Source of the DNA: Rhizobium leguminosarum bv. trifolii WSM1325
Lineage (GTDB): Bacteria > Pseudomonadota > Alphaproteobacteria > Rhizobiales > Rhizobiaceae
Assembly (NCBI GenBank): GCA_000023185.1
Contig: CP001623.1
Span: 558,001-622,000, forward strand
Direction: 5' to 3'
DNA: 64,000 nt
Positions 8,467 through 17,085 of this stretch are shown in pieces. Under the pieces are notes generated by a model, which ran no database searches, was not told the origin of the DNA, and saw only the letters and a program-made list of their open reading frames with translations. Positions within the stretch are counted from its first letter, which is position 1. Each line of letters starts with the position of its first letter. A program made the position numbers and the translations under genes.

Positions 8467-10088
8467 ATATTCGTGTAAATGATGCAGCCATTGATGCGGG
8501 AAGCTACGACATCATCATCGTCGGCGCGGGATCGGCGGGATGCGTTCTGGCCAACCGGCTATCGGCCGATCCGAAAACCCGCGTCCTGCTGCTCGAAGCC
8601 GGCGGCAGCGACCGGTACCATTGGGTGCATGTACCGATCGGCTATCTCTACTGCATGGGCAATCCGCGCACCGATTGGATGATGAGGACGGCGGCGGAGG
8701 CCGGACTGAACGGTCGGTCACTGCCCTATCCGCGTGGAAAAGTGCTGGGCGGCTGTTCGTCGATCAACGGCATGATCTACATGCGCGGCCAGGCGGCCGA
8801 TTACGACGGCTGGCGGCAGGCGGGTAATTCCGGCTGGGGCTGGGACGACGTGCTGCCCTATTTCCTGAAATCCGAGGACAACTATCGTGGCCAGTCGCCA
8901 ATGCACGGGGCAGGCGGCGAATGGCGGGTGGAAAAGCAGCGGCTGTCCTGGCCGATCCTCGATGCCTTTCGCGATGCCGCCGAAGAACTCGGCATCCCGA
9001 AGACCGACGATTTTAACGATGGCGACAATGAAGGCTCGGGCTATTTCGAGGTCAACCAGCGCGGCGGCCTGCGCTGGAACACGACCAAGGCCTTCTTGCG
9101 CCCGGCGATGAAGCGGCCCAATCTGCGTGTGCTGACCGGCGCCGAAACCGAGCGGCTGGAATTCGAGGGCAGAATGGTGACCGGCGTGCGGTTCCGGCTG
9201 AACGGACGGAGTCATCTGGCTCGCGCCGGTCGCGAGGTCATTCTGTCTGCCGGTGCGATCAATTCGCCGAAAATCCTTGAGCTTTCCGGGATCGGTCGAC
9301 CGGATGTGTTGTCGGCTGCTGGGCTGGACGTCGTCCACGAACTTCCAGGTGTCGGCGAAAACCTGCAGGATCATCTGCAAATCCGCACGGTCTTCCGCAT
9401 CGAGGGCGCAAAGACGCTGAACCAGCTCTATCACAACCTGTTCACCCGCGCGGGCATGGGGCTTGAATATATGCTGCGCCGGTCCGGGCCTCTGTCGATG
9501 GCGCCGAGCCAGCTCGGTATCTTTGCCAAGAGCGATCCGGCTGTTGCGACCGCCGATCTCGAATATCACGTGCAGCCCTTGAGCACCGACCGGCTCGGCG
9601 AGCCGCTGCACAAATATCCCGCCGTCACCGTCTCCGTCTGCAATCTGCGGCCGGAGAGCCGGGGGAGCGTGCATGTTAGCGGCCCGAACCTTTCGGTGGC
9701 GCCGGAAATACGCCCGAATTATCTTTCGACCGTCGGCGACCGGATGGTTGCGACGAAATCGATCCGGCACGCCCGCCGGCTCATGGAGGCCGGTGCCATC
9801 GCCAAGTACCGGCCGCAGGAGATGTTGCCGGGCACGGAATACCGGACCGACGAGGACCTGATCCGTCGTGTCGGCGATATCGCCACGACGATCTTCCATC
9901 CGGTCGGCACCTGCAAGATGGGCAGCGACACGATGGCGGTTGTTGATTCGCAATTGCGGGTGCATGGGCTGGCGAAACTGCGGGTGGTCGATGCCTCGAT
10001 CATGCCGACAATCGTGTCGGGCAATACCAACTCGCCGGTGATCATGATTGCCGAGAAGGCCGCGGAAAGCATTCTATCAGGGGTGTGA
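8463..10088 (+). CDS. GMC-family FAD-dependent oxidoreductase (choline/alcohol dehydrogenase-like)
   Basis: Flavoprotein oxidising an alcohol group. Residues 15-50 form the FAD-binding fold (YDIIIVGAGSAGCVLANR ... LLLEAGG). GMC signature 1 is YPRGKVLGGCSSINGMIYMR and signature 2 is GAINSPKILELSGIG. The C-terminal active-site region has FHPVGTCKMGSD with the catalytic His and NTNSPVIMIAEKAA. Length 541. A GTG start at 8463 overlaps the kinase stop (GTGA), which supports co-translation. It is the last gene of the operon; a polyol- or alcohol-oxidising role is likely, but no signal peptide is seen, so it is probably cytoplasmic or membrane-facing. Confidence 0.9.
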   Translation: MNIRVNDAAIDAGSYDIIIVGAGSAGCVLANRLSADPKTRVLLLEAGGSDRYHWVHVPIGYLYCMGNPRTDWMMRTAAEAGLNGRSLPYPRGKVLGGCSSINGMIYMRGQAADYDGWRQAGNSGWGWDDVLPYFLKSEDNYRGQSPMHGAGGEWRVEKQRLSWPILDAFRDAAEELGIPKTDDFNDGDNEGSGYFEVNQRGGLRWNTTKAFLRPAMKRPNLRVLTGAETERLEFEGRMVTGVRFRLNGRSHLARAGREVILSAGAINSPKILELSGIGRPDVLSAAGLDVVHELPGVGENLQDHLQIRTVFRIEGAKTLNQLYHNLFTRAGMGLEYMLRRSGPLSMAPSQLGIFAKSDPAVATADLEYHVQPLSTDRLGEPLHKYPAVTVSVCNLRPESRGSVHVSGPNLSVAPEIRPNYLSTVGDRMVATKSIRHARRLMEAGAIAKYRPQEMLPGTEYRTDEDLIRRVGDIATTIFHPVGTCKMGSDTMAVVDSQLRVHGLAKLRVVDASIMPTIVSGNTNSPVIMIAEKAAESILSGV

Positions 10089-10284
10089 TGGGCTCTTCGC
10101 CGTGATGAACTCCTCGCATTGTCTAAAGCGAATGCGTGGAACATCCTTTTCTCACAGACAAAATGCTCAGTTTGCCGCGACTGCGCTGGCGTGAGGGTCG
10201 TCACTATTCGGAATTTCCAAGGTGCTGACGTTAAACGACACGCCCAGACCTCGATTGGCGGCGTTTCGGCTTAAAGCATACCGC

Positions 10285-10345
10285 GCAACTGTGCAGCGGT
10301 TTTCCGACAACGACATGCGCACAAAAACCTAAAGCGCGAAGAGCG
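10285..10345. repeat. Intergenic mosaic repeat, copy A (degenerate)
   Basis: Shares the core GCAGCGGTTTTCCGACAA with the better preserved copies B, C and D in this window. Flanks diverge, so boundaries are approximate. Similar short elements are abundant between genes in Rhizobium genomes. Confidence 0.5.
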
Positions 10346-10410
10346 AATATGAAAAATCGCGCCGCGCTGTAGAGTACGAAGGCATTCGCGCCTGCGGCTC
10401 GTAATTATGA

Positions 10411-10445
10411 GCCCAACCCGCTCAATGCAGGTTGGGCCATTTTTG
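10411..10445 (+). terminator. Rho-independent terminator hairpin
   Basis: GCCCAACC (10411-10418) pairs perfectly with GGTTGGGC (10430-10437) across an 11-base loop and is followed by CATTTTT on the plus strand. It lies about 320 bp beyond the polyol operon and 2 bp beyond the end of minus-strand cspA, so it may act in both directions, although the minus-strand exit (TCATAATT) is a poorer U-tract. Confidence 0.65.
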
Positions 10446-10446
10446 A

Positions 10447-10650
10447 TCAGAGAGTCGAGACGTTCTCAGCCTTCGATTTTCCGGTCTTGCGATCTTGTCC
10501 AACTTCGAAGCTGACCTTGTCGCCTTCGCGGAGCGACCCGCCGCTCTGCAGCGCAGACACGTGAACAAAAACGTCCTGCCCGCCACCCTCAGGGGTGATG
10601 AAGCCGAAGCCCTTGTCGTCATTGAAGAATTTAACGGTACCTGTCGGCAT
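10447..10650 (-). CDS. Cold-shock protein (CspA family)
   Basis: Small single-stranded nucleic-acid-binding protein that melts RNA structure. The 67 residues are one cold-shock domain with the two RNA-binding motifs KGFGFI and VFVHVS, starting [17 protein letters not shown]. Length and sequence are typical of alphaproteobacterial Csp proteins. It is transcribed on its own on the minus strand, with about 110 bp of leader space before the next minus-strand gene; long leaders are usual for csp genes. Function confident; whether it is cold-induced cannot be seen. Confidence 0.95.
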   Translation of the reverse strand: MPTGTVKFFNDDKGFGFITPEGGGQDVFVHVSALQSGGSLREGDKVSFEVGQDRKTGKSKAENVSTL

Positions 10651-10762
10651 GAGATAACTATTTCCTTGTGTCGTTCAGCGATTTGCGAAGGCGAAACTAT
10701 AGCTTCGGGGCTTCTCTATCAACCCTTTAGCACGCCGACGGCTCTTTGAATGTAAAAAGATA

Positions 10763-11275
10763 TCAGCTCCGACGAAGGTCAATGCGGCTCGTAACAACCG
10801 ATCGACCTGTAGCGGGGTCGGTATCGACGGTTGTGAGGCGCATGCCCGATGCCCCGGTTTTTTCGATCGTCATCTGCGCACGGCGGTCGCCATTGACCTC
10901 TTTTGCCCATTTGATCGCGAGGCTTATGGCATTACCAGCGCGCTTTCCGCCTAGACCCGCGGTGCCGGTGCCCGCGCCCACGTAGGAGCCGGTGTAGCTG
11001 TCACCGCTGGCCTTGAGGTTAGCGCTGATGACACGGGAAAAAACGACGAGACTGGTGCAGCGTCCATTGAGTGCGAGGGAACTTGCATTCGCGTCCGACT
11101 TGAAGCGGCAAGTGACTTTAATGGTGGGTGCGTTTGTTCGCACTTTCACCGTACCGTTACCGCTCCAATTTCCCGCCAGTGTTTTGAGGAAGGCGGATTC
11201 GTCGGCGTGGGCGGCGCCGGCCGTGAGCATTGACGCCGTCGCAGCGGCGATTGCGCAGGCAAGGATCTTAAACAT
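10763..11275 (-). CDS. Exported protein of unknown function
   Basis: About 170 residues beginning with a clear signal peptide (MFKILACAIAAAT then a hydrophobic run ending TAGAAHA, likely cleaved before DES). The mature part is small, Gly/Thr rich and strand-like (LAGNWSGNGTVKV, DSYTGSYVGAGTGT), which suggests a periplasmic beta-structured domain, perhaps lipocalin-like. Two Cys (in KVTCRF and NGRCTS) could form a disulfide. The frame is open further upstream to 11503, but the signal peptide argues for the ATG at 11275. I do not recognise a characterised family. It stands alone between cspA and the membrane-protein gene on the other strand. Confidence 0.7.
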   Translation of the reverse strand: MFKILACAIAAATASMLTAGAAHADESAFLKTLAGNWSGNGTVKVRTNAPTIKVTCRFKSDANASSLALNGRCTSLVVFSRVISANLKASGDSYTGSYVGAGTGTAGLGGKRAGNAISLAIKWAKEVNGDRRAQMTIEKTGASGMRLTTVDTDPATGRSVVTSRIDLRRS

Positions 11276-11647
11276 CTGGCTAACTTTCGGGCCGCATAAC
11301 ATCCGCATCATGACGCTCGGCTCTTCGAGGAGGAGGGTGTCATATAACCGCTCGACGATGATTTGGTTCCGTATGGGCGGCATTCGATCGCGTTCCCAAC
11401 ACGGCGCGCACGTTTTCAACAAGATCAACGGGCCAATGATGCCCACGCACGCTGAAAGGGATTGCCGATCTACCGCCTGAAGCTTTAGATCGGTCTTGCA
11501 CAATGAGATTGTGCGAGCCGGCTGGGATGGCTTCAGTTCCGCTACAGCGCCGCGCGTCTTGAGATGCGCAAAGGAGGTTGTTGCGTTTTGAACTGCTGCA
11601 TAGGGGGCCGCCGACAGAAACTTTGCCAGCCCACGGGGCTGTCACAT

Positions 11648-12760
11648 ATGAGGGGGCCGACGCCTTTGATTTCGCTTGTTCTTCCTGGTCGCCCGCTCTC
11701 GTTGGCGCGCAACGTCATCTCCACGCCGAATGCTTACTTTTGGTCAACGCCCATTATCCTGGCACTGGCTGGCTTTCTATTCGTCTCGGAAGCACCAGGT
11801 GTGATCCGCGATTTCCAGATCAGCCAGAACCCTTTGACGCTCGAAAATGGCGACGTGCAAAATGGGCGATGCACGACACGCAAGGCAGTCTTTACCGATT
11901 GCGAGGCACGCCTGGTCTACAGCTACGGTGGACGAGACTACGATACCGAAGTCGAGGTCATGTTCGTCGATTTCCATACCGGCGACTATGAAACGGGTCT
12001 GGTGATATCAGCCGATCACCCGGAACTTGCGACGATGAGCCTGGGTCTGGACATGCTCTGGAACCGGATCATCACGCTTACTGTGTTTGCCGTCCTGCTT
12101 GGCGGCATGGGCCTGGGGATGATTTTTCTCGCCATCCGCATTTGGCGGGTCAAGGGCCAGTTGCTTCGGCCTGCCATGCTGACCCCTGTCCCGGTCGAGA
12201 TCACCGCATTCGACCGCAAACGCGGCGTCCTTTCCATCACCTACAACGACAAGATTGCCGACGACAAAACAGGGCGATCGGCTTACACGCGCATGAAGGA
12301 TGGAGAGGAGCCTCTGATCGTCGGTGAAGCCAATGGCAAGGCGATCGGATTGGCCGTGAGGCACGGCAATACTGCCCTGCCGGTGCTTCTCGACGATCGG
12401 CTGCAGCGTGTGGAGCTTACGGATAAAGAACGCACCGCAGCTCTTGCACCTTTCGCGTATCAGCAAGAACGCGATCAGAGCGTTCCGGTGTTGATCGAAG
12501 ACACCAAAAGGACGGTATCGATCTGGAAGCGGGTGAAGTTTTTCTTCGGTGTGTTGCTTCTGATGGTCGTCGGTGTGGTCGGCTTCTGGCTCTGGTACAT
12601 CACGACTTCCCCGACAGCATTCCAATCGCCTGGCATGGACATCAACAATCTCATGCCAGCGCCGTTGAACGAGTGGGGATGCGAGCAACTGAAGAAGCGG
12701 TTTGGTCAGGGTCGCGCGCCGTTTGGTTGCGTCGCCGACGATTATACGAGCTGGAAATAA
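11648..12760 (+). CDS. Membrane protein of unknown function (DUF3592-like)
   Basis: Roughly 370 residues with three hydrophobic segments: one near the N-terminus (STPIILALAGFLFV), one in the middle (ITLTVFAVLLGGMGLGMIFL) and one near the C-terminus (FFFGVLLLMVVGVVGFWLWY). Between the first two is a 90-residue extracytoplasmic region with paired Cys (NGRCTTRKAVFTDCEARLVYSY), which resembles the DUF3592 module. The long segment between helices 2 and 3 would be cytoplasmic. Start uncertain: ATG 11648 has only a weak ribosome-binding site and the frame is open to 11564. No neighbour explains its role. Confidence 0.65.
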   Translation: MRGPTPLISLVLPGRPLSLARNVISTPNAYFWSTPIILALAGFLFVSEAPGVIRDFQISQNPLTLENGDVQNGRCTTRKAVFTDCEARLVYSYGGRDYDTEVEVMFVDFHTGDYETGLVISADHPELATMSLGLDMLWNRIITLTVFAVLLGGMGLGMIFLAIRIWRVKGQLLRPAMLTPVPVEITAFDRKRGVLSITYNDKIADDKTGRSAYTRMKDGEEPLIVGEANGKAIGLAVRHGNTALPVLLDDRLQRVELTDKERTAALAPFAYQQERDQSVPVLIEDTKRTVSIWKRVKFFFGVLLLMVVGVVGFWLWYITTSPTAFQSPGMDINNLMPAPLNEWGCEQLKKRFGQGRAPFGCVADDYTSWK

Positions 12761-12766
12761 AAAGAT

Positions 12767-12791
12767 GGCGCCCGCTGTTTGACCGGGCGCC
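12767..12791 (+). terminator. Hairpin after membrane-protein gene
   Basis: GGCGCCCG (12767-12774) and CGGGCGCC (12784-12791) form a perfect 8-bp stem with a 9-base loop, 7 bp past the stop codon. No U-run follows on the plus strand, so termination strength is uncertain. Confidence 0.5.
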
Positions 12792-12911
12792 CTCATCATC
12801 GGTAGGGGCAATCGGCTGCGCGCGTGGAAGCGGCCGGCCAAAGCGGCACAATTCTGCACGGTTGTAGGTGCCCCGTTCGGTTGCGCGCACCGTAACCCAC
12901 TCTCGCGGCTC

Positions 12912-12943
12912 AATCGGTAGCAACTGGCGATCTACCGATTTTT
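12912..12943 (+). terminator. Rho-independent terminator with U-tract
   Basis: AATCGGTAG (12912-12920) pairs perfectly with CTACCGATT (12932-12940) across an 11-base loop and is followed by TTT. It is 150 bp beyond the nearest upstream gene, so it may end a longer read-through transcript or a small RNA. Confidence 0.55.
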
Positions 12944-13170
12944 GCATGCCTCGATGATCCGCGAAAAACCCACCACAGACCGTCGCCCACAGCCTCAACA
13001 GAAACTTAAGCTCATTACTATAATTCTAAATAACCACCCACAGCGTCGTTGCGTGTGGGAGTTGGTGTTGGGAACCCGAATGCAAAGTGCAGCTGGAGCA
13101 CGTTTGTCCAGCTTGTTGACCAATCGCAGCAGCCGGGAGCCGGTCGTCCCGTGCGCCAAGGAGCATCGAA

Positions 13171-15180
13171 ATGCCGCCCAAACTTTTTACCCGTATAAGT
13201 GCCAAGTTAACCGCCATGTCCGCAGCCGCCATTCTCATGGTTGCGATCTTGCTGGTGGCGGTCTGGGTCGGGGGCACCTCGGTCGGCAGGAGCTCCGATT
13301 TCGGCCGGATGCAATTGGTCATTTCCCGTGACCTGGTTGATGCGAAAGCGTCGCTACGCGGCATGATGATGGGAATGATGGAATTGCGCCTCGCGGAAAG
13401 CTCGGCCGAAGCGACGAAGGCGCGCGAGTATGTCGCCAAGCGCCATGAGTCGGTCATCAAATACCTGACAAGCGCGAGCGCCAGTATAACGCTCCAGACC
13501 AATAAGGATCGAGTGTCAAAGATCTCCGAATTGACAAGTCAGTGGATGACCGAGTTCGGGGGGCTTTCAACCGCTATCGACGCGAAGTTGGACAACTCAG
13601 CCGACGGCTCCAAGGCTGCCAGCGCGGAAAGGTCCGCTCAAGTCAAGCTGCTGACTATTGCCGATGAAATCGGATCGTTGCTCGACGAGTGTGTAACAGC
13701 GGCCAAAGGGAAAGCGGACGAAGCAGGTCAGCAGATGGCAACAGCATCTAGCTTGGCGATGCAGGTTAGTCTCGGAGCGGGATGTCTAGTGGTGATGACC
13801 CTCATCGGGTCAGCTATTTTTGGTTCCAGGGCGATCGCTCGCCCAATCGGGAAGTTGACCACCAGTATGAAACAACTGGCCGACGGCGACCTTGAGACAA
13901 TCATACCGTTCGCCAGCCGACCTGACGAGATCGGCGCTATGGCGGGTGCGGTGGAAGTGTTCAAGCAGAACGGCATTAGGATGCGCCATCTCAACGCCCA
14001 GGAAACTACGCTGCACGCTAAGAGCGCGGACCTCTCATCAAATATTTCGAAGGTGGTTGCGGCGGCGGTGGCGGGAGATTTCACCAAAAGAATTGAGACG
14101 ACTTATGATAGTCCGGACCTCAATCGTTTCGCGGGAAGCGTCAATGAGCTCGTGACGTCTGTTCATCGGGGCGTCAGTGAGACCCAACGTGTGATCGCGG
14201 CGCTGGCGGAGGGAAATCTCACCGAGGAGATGGAAGGCGAATTTCAGGGGGCCTTCGGGGAGCTAAAGCGCAATGTGAATGCGACGATGGAGGGTCTTCG
14301 AACGGTTATAGCGGAAGTCGGTACCGCGATCGACACAATCAATTCCGGGACCGGTGAACTTAGCGATGCGGCCGGCGATTTGTCCAAACGAACGGAACAG
14401 CAGGCTGCTTCATTGGAGGAAACCGCAGCAGCGCTTGAGGAGATCACATCGGCGGTTAAGAATTCTACGGATCGAGCATCGGAAGCCAGTCACATGGTTG
14501 GCGAAGCGCGTCGAAGCACAGATCAATCGAGTGCGGTGGTCAGTGATGCTGTTGCCGCCATGGGTCTTATTGAACAGGCCTCCGGCGAGATTGGTCAGAT
14601 CATCAGTGTCATAGACGAGATCGCCTTTCAAACGAACTTGCTTGCATTGAATGCAGGCGTCGAAGCGGCCCGCGCGGGTGAGGCCGGCAAGGGCTTCGCC
14701 GTTGTCGCGCAAGAGGTTCGCGAGCTTGCTCAGCGTTCTGCTCGCGCCGCAAAGGACATCAAGGAACTGATCACCCGTTCAAGCGGAGAGGTACGCACCG
14801 GCGTTAGCTTGGTGACCGCTACAGGAGACGCCTTGAGCCTGATCCAAACACAGGTCACCAAAATCAACGATCACGTCCACTCAATTGCGACCGCGGCAAG
14901 GGAGCAGGCAACCGGTCTCGCCGAAGTCAACACTGCCGTCAATCAGATGGACCAGGTCACGCAACAGAATGCCGCGATGGTTGAAGAGGCCACCGCAAGT
15001 ACCAGCAGACTTGCGGAAGAAGTCGTCACGCTATCCAGACTGATCTCCCGCTTTAACGTAGGAGCGCGTAACATCCGCAATCCTGCTGCAGCCAGCGTCA
15101 CCCATCATCACGCTCTTTCACCCTCGCCGCATCAGACGCTGGCAACTGCGGTCCGTGCAAGACACGCCCGAGCAAGTTGA
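13171..15180 (+). CDS. Methyl-accepting chemotaxis protein
   Basis: Transmembrane receptor that signals to CheA/CheW. Helix 1 is at residues 10-35 ([16 protein letters not shown]), then a periplasmic sensor of about 155 residues rich in predicted helix (four-helix-bundle type), helix 2 at about 190-210 ([18 protein letters not shown]), and a HAMP domain ([19 protein letters not shown]). A second HAMP-like segment follows ([19 protein letters not shown]). The signalling tip is fully conserved: [20 protein letters not shown] ... [20 protein letters not shown]. There is no C-terminal CheR-binding pentapeptide. Start ATG has AAGGAG upstream. Ligand unknown. No other che gene is in the window, so it must use a chemotaxis system elsewhere. 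Codon choice is a little less GC-biased than in the flanking operons. Confidence 0.95.
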   Translation: MPPKLFTRISAKLTAMSAAAILMVAILLVAVWVGGTSVGRSSDFGRMQLVISRDLVDAKASLRGMMMGMMELRLAESSAEATKAREYVAKRHESVIKYLTSASASITLQTNKDRVSKISELTSQWMTEFGGLSTAIDAKLDNSADGSKAASAERSAQVKLLTIADEIGSLLDECVTAAKGKADEAGQQMATASSLAMQVSLGAGCLVVMTLIGSAIFGSRAIARPIGKLTTSMKQLADGDLETIIPFASRPDEIGAMAGAVEVFKQNGIRMRHLNAQETTLHAKSADLSSNISKVVAAAVAGDFTKRIETTYDSPDLNRFAGSVNELVTSVHRGVSETQRVIAALAEGNLTEEMEGEFQGAFGELKRNVNATMEGLRTVIAEVGTAIDTINSGTGELSDAAGDLSKRTEQQAASLEETAAALEEITSAVKNSTDRASEASHMVGEARRSTDQSSAVVSDAVAAMGLIEQASGEIGQIISVIDEIAFQTNLLALNAGVEAARAGEAGKGFAVVAQEVRELAQRSARAAKDIKELITRSSGEVRTGVSLVTATGDALSLIQTQVTKINDHVHSIATAAREQATGLAEVNTAVNQMDQVTQQNAAMVEEATASTSRLAEEVVTLSRLISRFNVGARNIRNPAAASVTHHHALSPSPHQTLATAVRARHARAS

Positions 15181-15218
15181 GATTACGTGGGTACTGACAC
15201 GGCGTCAGAAATGCTGAT

Positions 15219-15244
15219 GTGGCGTCGGAATGTTCCGACGCCAC
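15219..15244 (+). terminator. Strong hairpin terminator after the chemotaxis receptor gene
   Basis: GTGGCGTCGGAA (15219-15230) pairs perfectly with TTCCGACGCCAC (15233-15244) around a 2-base loop, 38 bp after the receptor stop codon. A smaller inverted repeat CTGAC/GTCAG precedes it. No clean U-tract follows. Confidence 0.55.
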
Positions 15245-15364
15245 TATGTTTCGAACCTCTTCCGTCCGTGCAGACATCGTTTATCCGCGCGGGTGGCCGA
15301 AATAGCCGCCATTAGCTCTGTCGCTGCGAACGGCGCCAAGGCTTCAAACAGAGTGGGGTCCTAC

Positions 15365-15754
15365 GTGGAAAGAAGAGCTTCATGCTCGTGTGGTGCACTT
15401 TCCATCATCGCACGTGGAAACCCCCTAAAAATTTCCGTCTGCCATTGCGCCGCTTGTCAACGCCGGACAGGATCAAGCTTTGGGGTAGGGGTCTTTTTTG
15501 CATCGGAAACAACCGAGGAAACTGGGTTGTCTTCGACCTTCAGGAGATCGGGTGATAGCGGGAAGCTGATCGAATTCCATTTTTGTCCCACATGCGGTTC
15601 GACCGTTTTTTGGAAACCGGAGTTCAGGCCGGGTTTAACAGCAGTCGCACTTGGCTGTTTCGACGAGAAGCGAGACTTGGAGCCATCGCAGGCGGTTTAC
15701 GATGAGAACCGCCACGCATGGGTATCAATAGACATCCCTCAGCAAAAGATCTGA
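15365..15754 (+). CDS. GFA-family (glutathione-dependent formaldehyde-activating-like) zinc protein
   Basis: Small cytoplasmic zinc protein. All zinc-ligand motifs of the GFA fold are present: CSCGAL near the N-terminus, CHCAACQR about 25 residues later, and FCPTCGS in the second half. About 130 residues, normal. There is no ATG in a sensible place: I chose GTG 15365 because it puts the CxCG motif about 7 residues from the start, as in the family; GTG 15353 is the alternative. GFA proteins have diverse, often unproven roles, so formaldehyde or glutathione chemistry is not implied here. It stands alone. Confidence 0.75.
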   Translation: MERRASCSCGALSIIARGNPLKISVCHCAACQRRTGSSFGVGVFFASETTEETGLSSTFRRSGDSGKLIEFHFCPTCGSTVFWKPEFRPGLTAVALGCFDEKRDLEPSQAVYDENRHAWVSIDIPQQKI

Positions 15755-16018
15755 CGCCTGCTGATTTCGCTCCCTCGGCGTGCATGTCATTTGATCGATC
15801 GACATCAAGGCACGTTGCAAGACGTGTGCATCACTCTGGTCTGCGAGCATAAAACGTGTGCCATCCATCGCCGTCGCGGCTGACCCTGAAACCTGAAGTT
15901 CGAGATTAGCAGAGATGAAGACATAGTCATCCCGACCTAGCAGAGTAGCGATGTGGAGATCCCACGTGCCGGCGATATTCCGTCCCCGGAACCCTGACCT
16001 GAATCCGCTTGGACCACC
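15725..16018 (-). pseudogene. Possible 3' remnant of a gene
   Basis: A 97-codon open stretch on the minus strand that runs from a TAA (16019-16021) to a TGA (15725-15727). It reads like real protein (AGTWDLHIATLLGRDDYVF, then DGTRFMLADQSDAHVLQRAL), but the first ATG is about half-way in and there is no start near the 5' side. Its end overlaps the GFA gene by 30 bp. It may be the truncated C-terminal part of a lost gene. No family recognised; chance openness in GC-rich DNA cannot be excluded. Confidence 0.22.
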
Positions 16019-16197
16019 TTATGCCGCGAAAATGGTTTTTGGGGACCGTCATACTCAATATGCCCGATGCGGCACCACTCACCTTAGCCACAGGATAGGG
16101 AACATGCAGACGTCGAGTGGCGTTCGCGTGGAAGCCTGCAGATAAGAAGGCCTGCGATTTTCGCTGCCTCATCCAAGCCAATAAAGGATGCCGCCAA
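15755..16197. other. Intergenic region, 443 bases, with a possible gene remnant on the minus strand
   Basis: No convincing intact gene. The minus strand stays open from 16018 to 15725 in one frame (listed separately as a possible remnant). The plus strand shows only short frames in poor codon context. No terminator or operator was recognised. Confidence 0.45.
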
Positions 16198-17043
16198 GTG
16201 ACTGAACGTATGATCAAGTTTGACGACGTCGAGATTGCCACTCAGGCTTTCGGCAATCCGGCGCATGAGCCGATCCTGCTCATCATGGGCGCCATGGCTT
16301 CCATGTTGTGGTGGCCGGACGGATTCTGCCAAAAGCTTGCTGATCACGAGTTCTATGTCATCCGCTACGATAATCGAGACACCGGCCGCTCAACGATCTA
16401 CCCGCCGGGGGAGCCGCCCTATGCGATGGACGACATGGCCGAGGACGCCACAAGGGTACTTGATGGCTACGGCATAGATCGCGCCAATCTGATTGGAATG
16501 TCGTTGGGAGGCACGATCGCCCAGATCGCGGCACTGTCAAATCCGAAGCGCGTCAAGACACTAACACTGATCTCCACCACGCCGGTGGGCGTTGATACCA
16601 GTGCTCTACCCCACACTACCGACGCCTACATGGAGCACGCAGCGACGGGTGAGAACGTCGATTGGACAGACAATGCCCAGGTGATCGAATTCCTCGTCAA
16701 GGGTACCCAGATGATCGCCGGTTCGGCGCACCCTTACGATGAACGGCAGGCGCGCGCCTTTGTTGAACGTGACGTCAAACGGGCCCAAAACTTCGTCAGC
16801 GCTACCAATCACTTCATGGTGAAGGGCGGCCAGCCCTTAAGGAGCAAACTGGCTGAACTTGCCGCGCCGCTCCTTGTCATACACGGAACGGCTGATCCGA
16901 TTTATCCCGTTGAGCACGGCGAATTGCTGGCACGAACCGTCAAGGGAGCAAAGCTCATTCGGCTCGAAGGCGGTGGCCACGAAATTCATCTCCAGGATTG
17001 GCAGGAGATCACTTCTGCTATCGAAGCCCATTGCGGTCGGTAG
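16198..17043 (+). CDS. Alpha/beta-hydrolase fold protein
   Basis: Probable cytoplasmic esterase or related hydrolase of about 281 residues. The nucleophile elbow is GMSLGG, the acid residue is in HGTADPIYPVEHG and the catalytic His in GGGHEIH, giving a complete triad. The oxyanion region LIMGAMASMLWWPDGFC follows strand 1, resembling aclacinomycin methylesterase-like proteins. GTG 16198 has AAGGA about 10 bases upstream; ATG 16210 is the alternative start. It converges on the minus-strand transporter operon with only 42 bp between stops. Substrate unknown. Confidence 0.85.
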   Translation: MTERMIKFDDVEIATQAFGNPAHEPILLIMGAMASMLWWPDGFCQKLADHEFYVIRYDNRDTGRSTIYPPGEPPYAMDDMAEDATRVLDGYGIDRANLIGMSLGGTIAQIAALSNPKRVKTLTLISTTPVGVDTSALPHTTDAYMEHAATGENVDWTDNAQVIEFLVKGTQMIAGSAHPYDERQARAFVERDVKRAQNFVSATNHFMVKGGQPLRSKLAELAAPLLVIHGTADPIYPVEHGELLARTVKGAKLIRLEGGGHEIHLQDWQEITSAIEAHCGR

Positions 17044-17085
17044 CTTGTGGCATCAAGAAGCAGGCAGGGGCCCACCGACCAACAG

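Larger units (their letters stand above)
10089..10446. other. Intergenic region between polyol operon and cspA
   Basis: No convincing gene in these 358 bases. The stretch 10291-10335 carries the GCAGCGGTTTTCCGACAA core of the rhizobial intergenic repeat family also present near 22.36, 34.62 and 55.26 kb, and a terminator hairpin ends the region. The centre is mixed in composition and could hold a small RNA ending at that terminator, but I see no clear promoter. Confidence 0.6.
12761..13170. other. Intergenic region upstream of the chemotaxis receptor
   Basis: No gene seen in 410 bases. It holds a GC-rich hairpin directly after the membrane-protein gene, a second hairpin with a U-tract near its middle, and an A+T-rich stretch (about 13000-13035) that is the likely promoter zone of the receptor gene. 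The segment between the two hairpins could encode a small RNA. Confidence 0.5.

Noticed and set aside
10746..11480. Plus-strand frames opposite the exported protein
   Set aside because: Shadows of a minus-strand gene with a clear signal peptide.
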